NCBI RefSeq assembly: GCF_023823125.1
Contig: NZ_CP090949.1
Location: 1,202,001 to 1,266,000 of the forward strand
DNA length: 64,000 nucleotides
Source: Erythrobacter aurantius
GTDB lineage: Bacteria; Pseudomonadota; Alphaproteobacteria; Sphingomonadales; Sphingomonadaceae
Direction: 5' to 3'
Shown here: positions 26,296 through 34,066 of the stretch, in pieces
How positions within the stretch are numbered: the stretch's first letter is position 1
Layout: every line of letters begins with the position of its first letter
The notes under the pieces: model-generated
The model's database searches: none
Told to the model about the DNA's origin: nothing
Seen by the model: only the letters and a program-made list of their open reading frames with translations
Translations under genes and position numbers: made by a program

Positions 26296-28389
26296 TTGGA
26301 ATGCAATCACGAATTGCGTATCGATCCTGATCAGCTTGATCTGACCAGTCATTCGAGGTGCTGCACCATCCCTGAAGCAAGCCAACAGGACAAGTCGCAG
26401 AACGCGGCACCTCCGCTTCCGTGTGTCTCCTTTGCGATAGGGGTCACGGGCCACAGTGCCGTTCACAAGTCCTTTCCGGCTGACCCGACTGCGTTGGAGC
26501 AGGCGCTTGGCGAACTGTTCGGGCTGGTCCAGCATTTGCTCGAAGAGCGGCAGCAAGCGGTTGGTGCATCACACTTGTGCAGAGCCCGCCTGCTGACGCT
26601 GCTCAGCGACGGGGTCGATCATCTGGCGGTTCAGGCCGGAATGCAGCGTGAAAGGGAATTGATGATCCCGCTGCCTTTTGGCCGTGCGCTTAACACCGCG
26701 ATCAACGCGCGGCCGGAAAGCGCGTCTGATGCCAGGGCGATATTGGCAGGCAAGGTTGCATCAGATCCCGCTGTCGCAAGCAGAGCGGGAACCATCGCCG
26801 CGTTGGCCGATCGTGGCGTCCTGTTCGAACTTGCCGACCAGGACGAGCGCCTGACCGAACTGTTCCTGCAAACCCTCGATAACCCGCAAGACGCCACTGC
26901 GGTTTCGTCGCTGGCATCGGAAACCGGGAGGCGCACAGCATTGGCCGGGCGCGTCTTGATCGAGCAGTCCGATCTGGTGATCGCCGTCTGGGACGGACTT
27001 ACGACTGCCAATGCAGGAGGCACCGGCCACACCGCGCTTGCGGCGTTGAGGGAAGGGGTGCCCGTGTTGCTGGTCGATCCCGTGCGTCCAGATCAGTGGC
27101 GCGTGCTGCATTCGCCAGAGGAACTGGTGGCTCGTCCCAAGGTCTTCGACAAGGAAGAACAAGCGGCACAGCTTGCCGAGGCGATCGGAAACGCCATTGC
27201 CGCGCAACGCCCCGGCGGGGATCAGCTGGCCAATCCGATCGCAGCGCTGGAGGCTGAGCGATGGCATGATCGCAGTTCGATTGGCGGGCACGCGTTCCGC
27301 CGGGTCGAAGCCCTGTTCGGGGAAACCGGCTGGGGCCGCAAGCTGGCTTCGATAAGGCGCAGCTATGAACGCCCCGATGCCATTGCTGCGGGAAGTGGGC
27401 AGGCACTGCTGTCCACCATTGCAAGGCTGGCACCGGACAATGATCAGATTGGTGATGCGATCGCCAGACAGATCCTCACGCGATTTGCGTGGTTCGAGGC
27501 GGTTTCTTCGCGGCTTTCCGATTTTCATCGATCCGGCATGACGGTCAACTTCGTGCTGGGTGCATGCGCGATCATCGGTGGCATTCTGTACCTTCCGCTG
27601 GTGGAACCGGCACAGAAATGGATATTCGCCGGGATCGAGCTGACCTTTCTGCTGGCCATCCTGCTGAACACCGCCGCCGGTCGCCGTCTGAAGCTGCATC
27701 AGCGTTGGTTCGAAACGCGGCGCGCAGCGGAATATCTGAGGCACAGCCCGATGCTATGCGTCATGGGTGTAGCGCGCCCCTCCTCCGCCTGGCCAAGGGG
27801 GACAGGCACCTGGTGGCCCGAATGGTATGTGCGCAACGCGGTGCGCGCCGTTGGGCTGCCGCGCGCCGTCGTCGACAAGGCCTATTTGCGGCGCGCGCTT
27901 GAAGCCTTGCGCGATCATCACGTCAATCCACAGCGTGATTACCACCGCGCCAAATCGCACAGGCTGGGCCGCGCGCACCACGGGCTGGACGTGCTTTCCG
28001 AGCGGCTGTTCGTCAGCGCGGTTTTCGTGGTCGCGATCTATCTTGCGCTTGCGGCGCTCGCGGCTCTTGGGACGGTTGATCCGGACTGGCTTGCCAAGGC
28101 GGCGAAATGGTTCACCGTGCTTGCCGTGGCGCTGCCCTCTCTTGGCGGCGCGCTCGCGGGAATCCGCTATTTCGGCGATTTTGAACGTTTCGCCGAAATT
28201 TCCGAAGTCACGGCAGAGCGGCTCGACATTATCGCCTCCCGGATCGACGCCTTGCTGGCGGCACCGGACAACGCGCTGAGTTATGCGCTCGCATCCGACA
28301 TCATGCGCGCGACCGACAATGTCGTATTTGCCGAGATTCAGGCATGGCAATCTGTCTTCAGCGGCAAGATCATTGCGGTTCCGGCGTGA
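26296..28389 (+). CDS. SLOG-like N-terminal domain with four C-terminal transmembrane helices
   Basis: Up to 697 residues. The frame opens at TTG 26296 with no good ribosome-binding site, so the true start is uncertain and could be a later codon before residue 45. 'FAIGVTGHSAVH' and 'VIAVWDGLTTANAGGTGHTA' with 'GVPVLLVDP' resemble SLOG/LOG-type nucleotide-binding folds (the GVTGH-type motif and a GGT loop). Four hydrophobic segments follow at about 415-435, 441-460, 571-592 and 606-625, in two pairs, as in SLATT (SLOG-associated two-helix) effector domains. Such proteins are predicted nucleotide-gated membrane effectors. The gene ends in a GTGA overlap with bciA. Domain naming is from memory; no search was possible. 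Confidence 0.55.
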   Translation: MECNHELRIDPDQLDLTSHSRCCTIPEASQQDKSQNAAPPLPCVSFAIGVTGHSAVHKSFPADPTALEQALGELFGLVQHLLEERQQAVGASHLCRARLLTLLSDGVDHLAVQAGMQRERELMIPLPFGRALNTAINARPESASDARAILAGKVASDPAVASRAGTIAALADRGVLFELADQDERLTELFLQTLDNPQDATAVSSLASETGRRTALAGRVLIEQSDLVIAVWDGLTTANAGGTGHTALAALREGVPVLLVDPVRPDQWRVLHSPEELVARPKVFDKEEQAAQLAEAIGNAIAAQRPGGDQLANPIAALEAERWHDRSSIGGHAFRRVEALFGETGWGRKLASIRRSYERPDAIAAGSGQALLSTIARLAPDNDQIGDAIARQILTRFAWFEAVSSRLSDFHRSGMTVNFVLGACAIIGGILYLPLVEPAQKWIFAGIELTFLLAILLNTAAGRRLKLHQRWFETRRAAEYLRHSPMLCVMGVARPSSAWPRGTGTWWPEWYVRNAVRAVGLPRAVVDKAYLRRALEALRDHHVNPQRDYHRAKSHRLGRAHHGLDVLSERLFVSAVFVVAIYLALAALAALGTVDPDWLAKAAKWFTVLAVALPSLGGALAGIRYFGDFERFAEISEVTAERLDIIASRIDALLAAPDNALSYALASDIMRATDNVVFAEIQAWQSVFSGKIIAVPA

Positions 28390-29354
28390 GTGCAGAGGGG
28401 GTTGATGGCGGCGCACGGCGCGTGCTCGTGGCCGGGGCAAGCGGGACGATCGGGCGGGCTGTCGTCAAAGCCCTGGTCGAACAGGGGCACGCGGCATTCG
28501 CCTTGCTGCGCAGCGGCGCGGATCAACCAGCCGAGCTGGCAGAGGCAACAATCCTGCATGATGACTTGCGCGATCCATCGGGCCTTGGCCGATCCCTAGC
28601 GGAGCATCGCATCGATGCTGTCGTTTCATGCATCGCATCGCGCAACGGCGCGCCCAAAGACGCCGAGGCGGTGGATTTTCGCGCCAATCTCAACCTTCTC
28701 AATGCAGCCGAGCAATCTGGCGCCGATCACTTCATCCTGCTTTCGGCGATTTGCGTGCAGCGCCCGCTTCTGGCCTTCCAGCACGCAAAGATCGCGTTCG
28801 AACGGGCGCTTAAGGCATCAAGGATAAATCACACGATCGTGCGCCCGACCGCCTTCTTCAAATCCTTGTCTGGGCAGATCGACAGGGTGCTGGCGGGAAA
28901 ACCATTCCTGATTTTCGGTAACGGTGAACTCACCCGTTGTAAGCCGATCAGCGATGCCGACCTTGCTCGATACATCGTCGATTGCCTGCATCTTCCCGAG
29001 CGGCGCGGTGCGACCTTGCCGATTGGCGGGCCGGGGCCTGCCATCACTCTCAAGCAGCAGGGTGAATTGCTGTTCGAGGCGGCGGGCCGTGAGCCTCGCT
29101 TCCGGACTGTTCCGGTAAGGCTGTTCGATGCGGCGGCGGGCGTTCTGTCGCTGGGTGAGCGTTATTCCGACTGGTTTGCCGAAAAGGCCGAATACGCCCG
29201 CATCGCACGCTATTACGCGACCCAAAGCATGCTGGTGCTTGATCCGGTGAGTGGAGAATACAGCGCCGAGGCGACCCCCGAATTCGGGCAGGATACGCTC
29301 ATCGAACACTATCGTTCGCAAATCGCCGCGCGAACGGGGCGGGGCGCGCAATGA
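28386..29354 (+). CDS. bciA: Divinyl (proto)chlorophyllide a 8-vinyl reductase (BciA type)
   Basis: A 322-residue atypical short-chain reductase. The GTG at 28386 overlaps the upstream stop (GTGA). The N-terminal Rossmann motif is 'VLVAGASGTIGRAVV'. Segments 'VSCIASRNGAPKDAEAVDFR' and 'SAICVQRPLLAFQHAKIAFE' and 'RPTAFFKSLSGQ' match what I recall of BciA proteins from purple bacteria and green sulfur bacteria. The enzyme reduces the C8 vinyl group of divinyl chlorophyllide precursors to ethyl using NADPH during bacteriochlorophyll synthesis. No other photosynthesis gene lies in the window. Its neighbours are a SLOG-like membrane protein and a symporter (ATGA overlap), an odd place for it. A different NmrA-like role is possible but less likely. 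Confidence 0.8.
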   Translation: MSAEGVDGGARRVLVAGASGTIGRAVVKALVEQGHAAFALLRSGADQPAELAEATILHDDLRDPSGLGRSLAEHRIDAVVSCIASRNGAPKDAEAVDFRANLNLLNAAEQSGADHFILLSAICVQRPLLAFQHAKIAFERALKASRINHTIVRPTAFFKSLSGQIDRVLAGKPFLIFGNGELTRCKPISDADLARYIVDCLHLPERRGATLPIGGPGPAITLKQQGELLFEAAGREPRFRTVPVRLFDAAAGVLSLGERYSDWFAEKAEYARIARYYATQSMLVLDPVSGEYSAEATPEFGQDTLIEHYRSQIAARTGRGAQ

Positions 29355-31051
29355 GCGGCGACGGGTTGTTCTTGACGCTTGCAAGCTGCGCCTTCTTCAT
29401 GGCGCTGGTCGGCTGGATCAGCTGGGCAAAGACGCGCGGGACGGCGGAGACGAGGGACGGCTATTTTCTCGCCGGGCGGGGGCTGACCGCGACTTTCATC
29501 GCCGGTTCGCTGCTGCTGACCAACCTGTCCGCAGAACAACTGATCGGGCTCAACGGCTCGGCCTATGGCCATAATCTTTCGAGCATGGGGTGGGAGGTCA
29601 CCGCCGCCGTTGCAACCATCGCCATGGCGCTGGTTTTCCTGCCGAAATATCTCGCCGGAGCCTTCACCACTTTGCCGCAATTCCTGAATGACCGGTTCGA
29701 TGCGGACGTGCGGCGTATGTCGGTGCTGCTGTTCATGCTGGGGTACGGCCTCGTGACCATTCCCAGCGTGCTCTATTCGGGCTCGCTCGCGGTGATCGCC
29801 TTTTTCGACATTCCCGCGCTGACCGGCCTTGGGGATTTCAGTGCGCTGGTCCTGACGGTGGTGCTGATCGGCGTGATTGGCGCGATCTACGCCGTATTTG
29901 GCGGGCTGAGGGCGGTCGCGGTGTCGGATACGCTCAACGGCATCGGGCTGCTGATCGTCGGTATTCTGGTGCCTGTGCTTGGCCTGATGGCACTGGGCGA
30001 TGGCAGCTTCGCGCAAGGGCTTGCCCGGCTCACCACGCAGCATCCGGAAAAGCTCAACGCAATCGGCAGTTCCACCGATCCGACGCCGTTCGGCACGATC
30101 TTCACCGGCATGATTTTCGCCAACCTGTTTTACTGGTGCACCAATCAATATGTGATCCAGCGCACGCTCGGCGCGCAAAGCCTCGCCGAAGGGCAGAAAG
30201 GCGTGCTGCTGTCGGGATTCTTCAAGATCATGGTGCCGTTCATGATGATGATCCCCGGGGTGATCGCATTCCATCTCTACGGTCCGGGGCTGGGCAGCAT
30301 CGACGAAGCCTATCCGCGGCTGATACGCGATGTCCTGCCCGTTTGGCTTTCGGGCTTCTTCCTAGCCGTGCTGCTGGGCGCTGTGTTTTCTTCGTTCAAT
30401 TCGCTGCTCAACAGCGCCGCGACGCTGTTCGCGCTCGACATTTATGCCCCTGCGAAAACCGCGCCTGTCGGCGATGCAGAACTGGTGCGTGTGGCAAAAA
30501 TCGCGAGCGTCGTGATCGCGGTGTTTTCTTTCGCTATCGCGCCGCTGCTTTCCCTCGCGGCTGAGGGACTGTGGCAGGTGATCCGCATCTTCACCGGCTT
30601 CTACAACATCCCGACCATTGTGATCGTGATCGTCGGGCTGTTTACCGCAAGGGTTCCGGCGCTGGGTGCGAAGATCGTCATCGTATTCCATGTGGTCGCC
30701 TATGGCCTGATCCGCTTCGTCTTTGACGAAGTGATCACGCTGCATTTCATCCATCTCTATGCGGTGCTGTTCGTGATCGAGGTGGCGATCATGCTCGCTT
30801 GCGGCTGGCTGCGACCTCGCGAGGAAGCCTGGCGTTTCACGCGCGAGGAGAAAGTCGATCTGACCCCGTGGCGCCATGCGAAGCCCGCTGCAATCACGCT
30901 GTTCAGCTTTGTCGTGGCTACCTACCTGCTGTTCTCGCCTGTGGGGCTCGCCTCGACATCAGGGCCGGGATTGTTGTTCGGCATTCTGATTTCGGCGCTG
31001 GTGCTGTTCAACGCCACGGTCTGGATCGTCTCAGGCAGGCGCGCAGCCTAG
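29351..31051 (+). CDS. Sodium/solute symporter (SSS family), first copy
   Basis: A 566-residue membrane protein with about 14 hydrophobic helices. 'SLLLTNLSAEQLIGLNGSAY' (first helix region), 'AVFGGLRAVAVSDTLNGIG' and 'YWCTNQYVIQRTLGAQSLAE' are typical of the SLC5-type sugar symporters (SglT/YidK group). Its ATG overlaps the bciA stop by 4 nt. It converges on the dioxygenase gene at the end of the galactoside operon with a 4-nt overlap of stops. A second, related symporter lies at 38222-39712. A sugar or sugar acid is the likely substrate. Its operon position with bciA is unexplained. Confidence 0.88.
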   Translation: MSGDGLFLTLASCAFFMALVGWISWAKTRGTAETRDGYFLAGRGLTATFIAGSLLLTNLSAEQLIGLNGSAYGHNLSSMGWEVTAAVATIAMALVFLPKYLAGAFTTLPQFLNDRFDADVRRMSVLLFMLGYGLVTIPSVLYSGSLAVIAFFDIPALTGLGDFSALVLTVVLIGVIGAIYAVFGGLRAVAVSDTLNGIGLLIVGILVPVLGLMALGDGSFAQGLARLTTQHPEKLNAIGSSTDPTPFGTIFTGMIFANLFYWCTNQYVIQRTLGAQSLAEGQKGVLLSGFFKIMVPFMMMIPGVIAFHLYGPGLGSIDEAYPRLIRDVLPVWLSGFFLAVLLGAVFSSFNSLLNSAATLFALDIYAPAKTAPVGDAELVRVAKIASVVIAVFSFAIAPLLSLAAEGLWQVIRIFTGFYNIPTIVIVIVGLFTARVPALGAKIVIVFHVVAYGLIRFVFDEVITLHFIHLYAVLFVIEVAIMLACGWLRPREEAWRFTREEKVDLTPWRHAKPAAITLFSFVVATYLLFSPVGLASTSGPGLLFGILISALVLFNATVWIVSGRRAA

Positions 31052-31971
31052 GCGATCAGGCTGGCGAGCACCCGGCGCTTTCCTTCGAACGGGCGGCGAC
31101 CGTGCATCACAATGAAATTGTCCACCAGCGCGACATCGCCCGTCTGCCATGCAAGATCGTAGGTCAGTTCATCAGCGATCGCGATCGGGCCTGCCATCTG
31201 TTCTGTGGTGATCGGCTCGCCATTGCCCAGAGTGATTGAACGGTTGGGATCATTGCGGCTGTCTGCCCAACCCCTGAAGGCGGCGATCAACTGGTTGAAA
31301 AAGCTTTCGCGTCCCTCGCCGACATCGCGAATGGCGGCGAGGACAGGCGTGGTCGCCCGCAGGCTGTCGTCCTCGCGCCATTCCCATTGGTATCCGAGCT
31401 CGCTCAGCCGGCGTTCCGCGCCTTCGCGGTCGGTCACGCTGAGCGTGCTGCGCCATGATCTGCCCTGGCCCGATCCCGCGTCATCGCTGCCCGGCATGAC
31501 GTTGGTGTAGCGCACGCCCTCGGCCTGGACGGCGTCATAGAAATCGCGATGTTCGGCGCGGATGCGGTCCAATACCCAATCCGAACGGCATAGAGGGGTC
31601 GCGCCGCCTTTTTCCGCCGCGATCTCGCAATAGAAAAACAGCTTGGCCGGATAGAGCGGTGTTTGCGCCATTTCGTGATGCAGGAAAATCTCTGTCTTCG
31701 GGGGGGCTTCATTGGCGGTGAAGACGCGCGGCGTGACATTGGTGCGCACCGCGTTGGAAAGCGAATCTTCATAGGTGAAGCCCGTTTCTCCATACCCCTC
31801 GATCGCGGCATCGAAGGCCAGCGGATCGGGCACGTCGAACCCGCGAAACAGTAGCGTCCCCGCTTCGGCCAGCGCCGCATCGACTGCGCTCTTGTTGGCG
31901 TTCAGGAAGGCGGCAAGATCGCCTCCGCCCGGAATGATGCCGGGAAATTCTGATGTCTGCTTGTCAGTCAT
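31048..31971 (-). CDS. TauD/TfdA-family Fe(II)/2-oxoglutarate dioxygenase
   Basis: A 307-residue protein. The core runs from 'GTLLFRGFDVPD' to the C-terminus; iron-ligand candidates are the His and Glu of 'FLHHEMAQTP' and the His of 'FIVMHGRRPFEGKRR', whose arginines would bind 2-oxoglutarate. The His-x-Asp of classic TauD is here His-x-Glu-like, a variant to check. It is the last gene of the minus-strand galactoside operon, overlapping the aldo/keto reductase start by 8 nt. Its role with sugar genes is not obvious; hydroxylation of a sugar-derived or small carboxylate is conceivable. Confidence 0.82.
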   Translation of the reverse strand: MTDKQTSEFPGIIPGGGDLAAFLNANKSAVDAALAEAGTLLFRGFDVPDPLAFDAAIEGYGETGFTYEDSLSNAVRTNVTPRVFTANEAPPKTEIFLHHEMAQTPLYPAKLFFYCEIAAEKGGATPLCRSDWVLDRIRAEHRDFYDAVQAEGVRYTNVMPGSDDAGSGQGRSWRSTLSVTDREGAERRLSELGYQWEWREDDSLRATTPVLAAIRDVGEGRESFFNQLIAAFRGWADSRNDPNRSITLGNGEPITTEQMAGPIAIADELTYDLAWQTGDVALVDNFIVMHGRRPFEGKRRVLASLIA

Positions 31972-32920
31972 AGATCGGATGGAAGGTGTTGAAGGCGGCT
32001 TCGGCGAAGACGCCCGGATCGTTGAAGCGTCGGTTCTGGTTAAGTGCGCTGATCGCGGCCATTTCGACCGCGCTCAGTTCGAAATCTTCAATGTCGATAT
32101 TCTCGCGCATCCGTTCGGGCTTTGAAGTCTTGGGGATCACCGCCGTTCCGCGCTGCACACCCCATTTGAGCAAAACCTGCGCCGGGGTCTTTCCGTGAGC
32201 TTGCGCTGCCACCATCACCGGCGCCGCACCCAGCAGGCTCTCGCCGCTGTCTGCCATTCCCAGCTCGAAATAGCTTTGCGCCCCCAGCGGAGAAAACGCT
32301 GTCACGTCGATGCCGTATCCGCGAGCGCAGCGGATCAGCTTTTCCTGAGTCAGATAGGGATGCGCCTCGATCTGGAGCATGGCGGGCCTGATCGTCGCAT
32401 AGCTCATCAGATCATGGATCAACGCGGTGTTGTAGTTGCACACGCCGATGCGGTTCACGAGCCCTTTGTGCACCAGCGTTTCCATCGCCATCCAGGTTTC
32501 CTGCAACGGCACGGGCGCGCGCTTCATCACTGGATCGGGCGCGTCCGGATGGTGCAGCCATTCGGGCGGATAGCGGACATCGATCGGCACATATTCGAGC
32601 GCGATCGGGAAATGGATCAGATACAGGTCGAGATAGTCGAGCCGCAGGTCGGAAAGCGTCTTGCGGCATGCCTCCTCGACATGCTCGGCGGCGTGGAATG
32701 TGTTCCACAGCTTGGAAGTGACCCACACTTCCTCACGCGTCACAAGCCCTTCGGCCACGGCTTGCGACAGGCCTTCGCCGGTTTCCGCTTCATTGGCGTA
32801 ATCGGCGGCGCTGTCGAAATGGCGGTATCCGGCACGCACCGCCTCGACCACGCTCGCCGCGGTGTCTTCGCTCGGGATCTTCCAGAGGCCGAAGCCGATG
32901 CGGGGCATTTCAGGGAGCAT
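31964..32920 (-). CDS. Aldo/keto reductase (xylose-reductase-like)
   Basis: A 318-residue AKR. The catalytic tetrad is visible as Asp and Tyr in 'DSAADYANE', Lys in 'VTSKLWN' and His in 'YLIHFP'. The C-terminal 'FHPIYD' resembles xylose reductase-like AKRs. It should reduce an aldose or other carbonyl to an alcohol with NADPH or NADH, in the cytosol. It follows the Gfo/Idh/MocA gene by 6 nt and overlaps the dioxygenase gene by 8 nt. In this operon, reduction of galactose or a galactose derivative is a reasonable but unproven role. Confidence 0.88.
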   Translation of the reverse strand: MLPEMPRIGFGLWKIPSEDTAASVVEAVRAGYRHFDSAADYANEAETGEGLSQAVAEGLVTREEVWVTSKLWNTFHAAEHVEEACRKTLSDLRLDYLDLYLIHFPIALEYVPIDVRYPPEWLHHPDAPDPVMKRAPVPLQETWMAMETLVHKGLVNRIGVCNYNTALIHDLMSYATIRPAMLQIEAHPYLTQEKLIRCARGYGIDVTAFSPLGAQSYFELGMADSGESLLGAAPVMVAAQAHGKTPAQVLLKWGVQRGTAVIPKTSKPERMRENIDIEDFELSAVEMAAISALNQNRRFNDPGVFAEAAFNTFHPIYD

Positions 32921-32926
32921 TGGTTC

Positions 32927-34066
32927 TCAGTCCTCGAATTGGATGTCGACAGGCAGGCCGGTCGCGATGCTTTGCTGCGCGGCGGCGCCCATCACGACGG
33001 AGCGATAGCCGTCGGATGCGTTGATCAGCGGTTTTGTGCCATGAACCAGCGCATGGTGGAAATCGCGCAGCTGGAAATAGGTTGCGCCATGATGGCTTCC
33101 GGCGTCGAGCGCGTCCTTAGGGGTTTCGACCTTTTCGGGCGCGGGGCGGACATAGCTGGCGATGCGTTGCCCCTTGTCATTGACGGCTCCGGCGCGCGGT
33201 GCCCATGCGATGGCACCGCCGGGCAGCTTCACTTCCAGCTTGCCGATCGGGCCGACGGCGCTGATCTCTTCCTGCTCCTCAGACCCTTCGGCGAACATGC
33301 ACAGGTCGAGCATGGCCCGCGCCCCGCGCTTGAAATCGACCAGCACGAAAGCGTTGTCGATGACGTCGGGCACCTCCCCGCCATAGCGTTCGTCGAGGTG
33401 GTTCACATCCTGCCCGCCGCTGGCAAAGACGCGCACGGGCTCGTCCTGAAGGATGTGGCGCATCAGGTCGAAGAAGTGGCAGCATTTCTCGACCAAGGTG
33501 CCGCCGGTGTTGCGATTGAAGCGGTTCCAGTCGCCGACCTTCACCAGAAACGGAAAGCGATGCTCGCGGATGGCGAGCATGCGGATATCGCCTGCCTCGC
33601 CCGAATGCACCCGCTCGATGAAGCGCGTGACCGGCGGCATGTAGCGATATTCGAGCCCCACCCAGAACAAAGACGGATGCTGCTGTGCAAAGGCCACCAG
33701 ATCGCGCGCGTCCTCCACGCTGGTGCACATCGGCTTTTCCAGAAGGACGCCATGCCATGGCTCGATATGCTGGCGCACGATGGCGTGGTGAGTGTGATTG
33801 GGCGCGGCGATGATCACCGCGTCGGGGCGCGTCATCGCCAGCATTCCTGCGGTATCCGCCCATGCGCCCACCGGATCGCTGTAGGCGCCGACCTTGTCCC
33901 CGTCTGCCCGCAGTTCTCTGGACAGCGCCAGTGCGGCATTGCGCGATCCTTCGTCCGGGTCGGCAATTCCGAGCAGCTTTGCACCGGGGATCAGCGCCAG
34001 ATTGCGCATATGTTCGCGGCCCATCATGCCGCAGCCGATGATGGCATAGGTCTTGGTCGCGCTCAT
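32927..34066 (-). CDS. Gfo/Idh/MocA-family NAD(P)-dependent oxidoreductase
   Basis: A 379-residue protein with an N-terminal Rossmann fold ('YAIIGCGMMGREHM') and the family's 'LLEKPMCTS' segment, followed by the C-terminal alpha/beta domain ('HHGATYFQLRDFHHALV' carries likely active-site histidines). Members oxidise sugars or inositols, or use bound NAD to cleave glycosides. The gene lies between GH42 (4-nt overlap) and the aldo/keto reductase. A role in oxidising galactose or a galactosyl derivative is inferred from context. Confidence 0.88.
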   Translation of the reverse strand: MSATKTYAIIGCGMMGREHMRNLALIPGAKLLGIADPDEGSRNAALALSRELRADGDKVGAYSDPVGAWADTAGMLAMTRPDAVIIAAPNHTHHAIVRQHIEPWHGVLLEKPMCTSVEDARDLVAFAQQHPSLFWVGLEYRYMPPVTRFIERVHSGEAGDIRMLAIREHRFPFLVKVGDWNRFNRNTGGTLVEKCCHFFDLMRHILQDEPVRVFASGGQDVNHLDERYGGEVPDVIDNAFVLVDFKRGARAMLDLCMFAEGSEEQEEISAVGPIGKLEVKLPGGAIAWAPRAGAVNDKGQRIASYVRPAPEKVETPKDALDAGSHHGATYFQLRDFHHALVHGTKPLINASDGYRSVVMGAAAQQSIATGLPVDIQFED

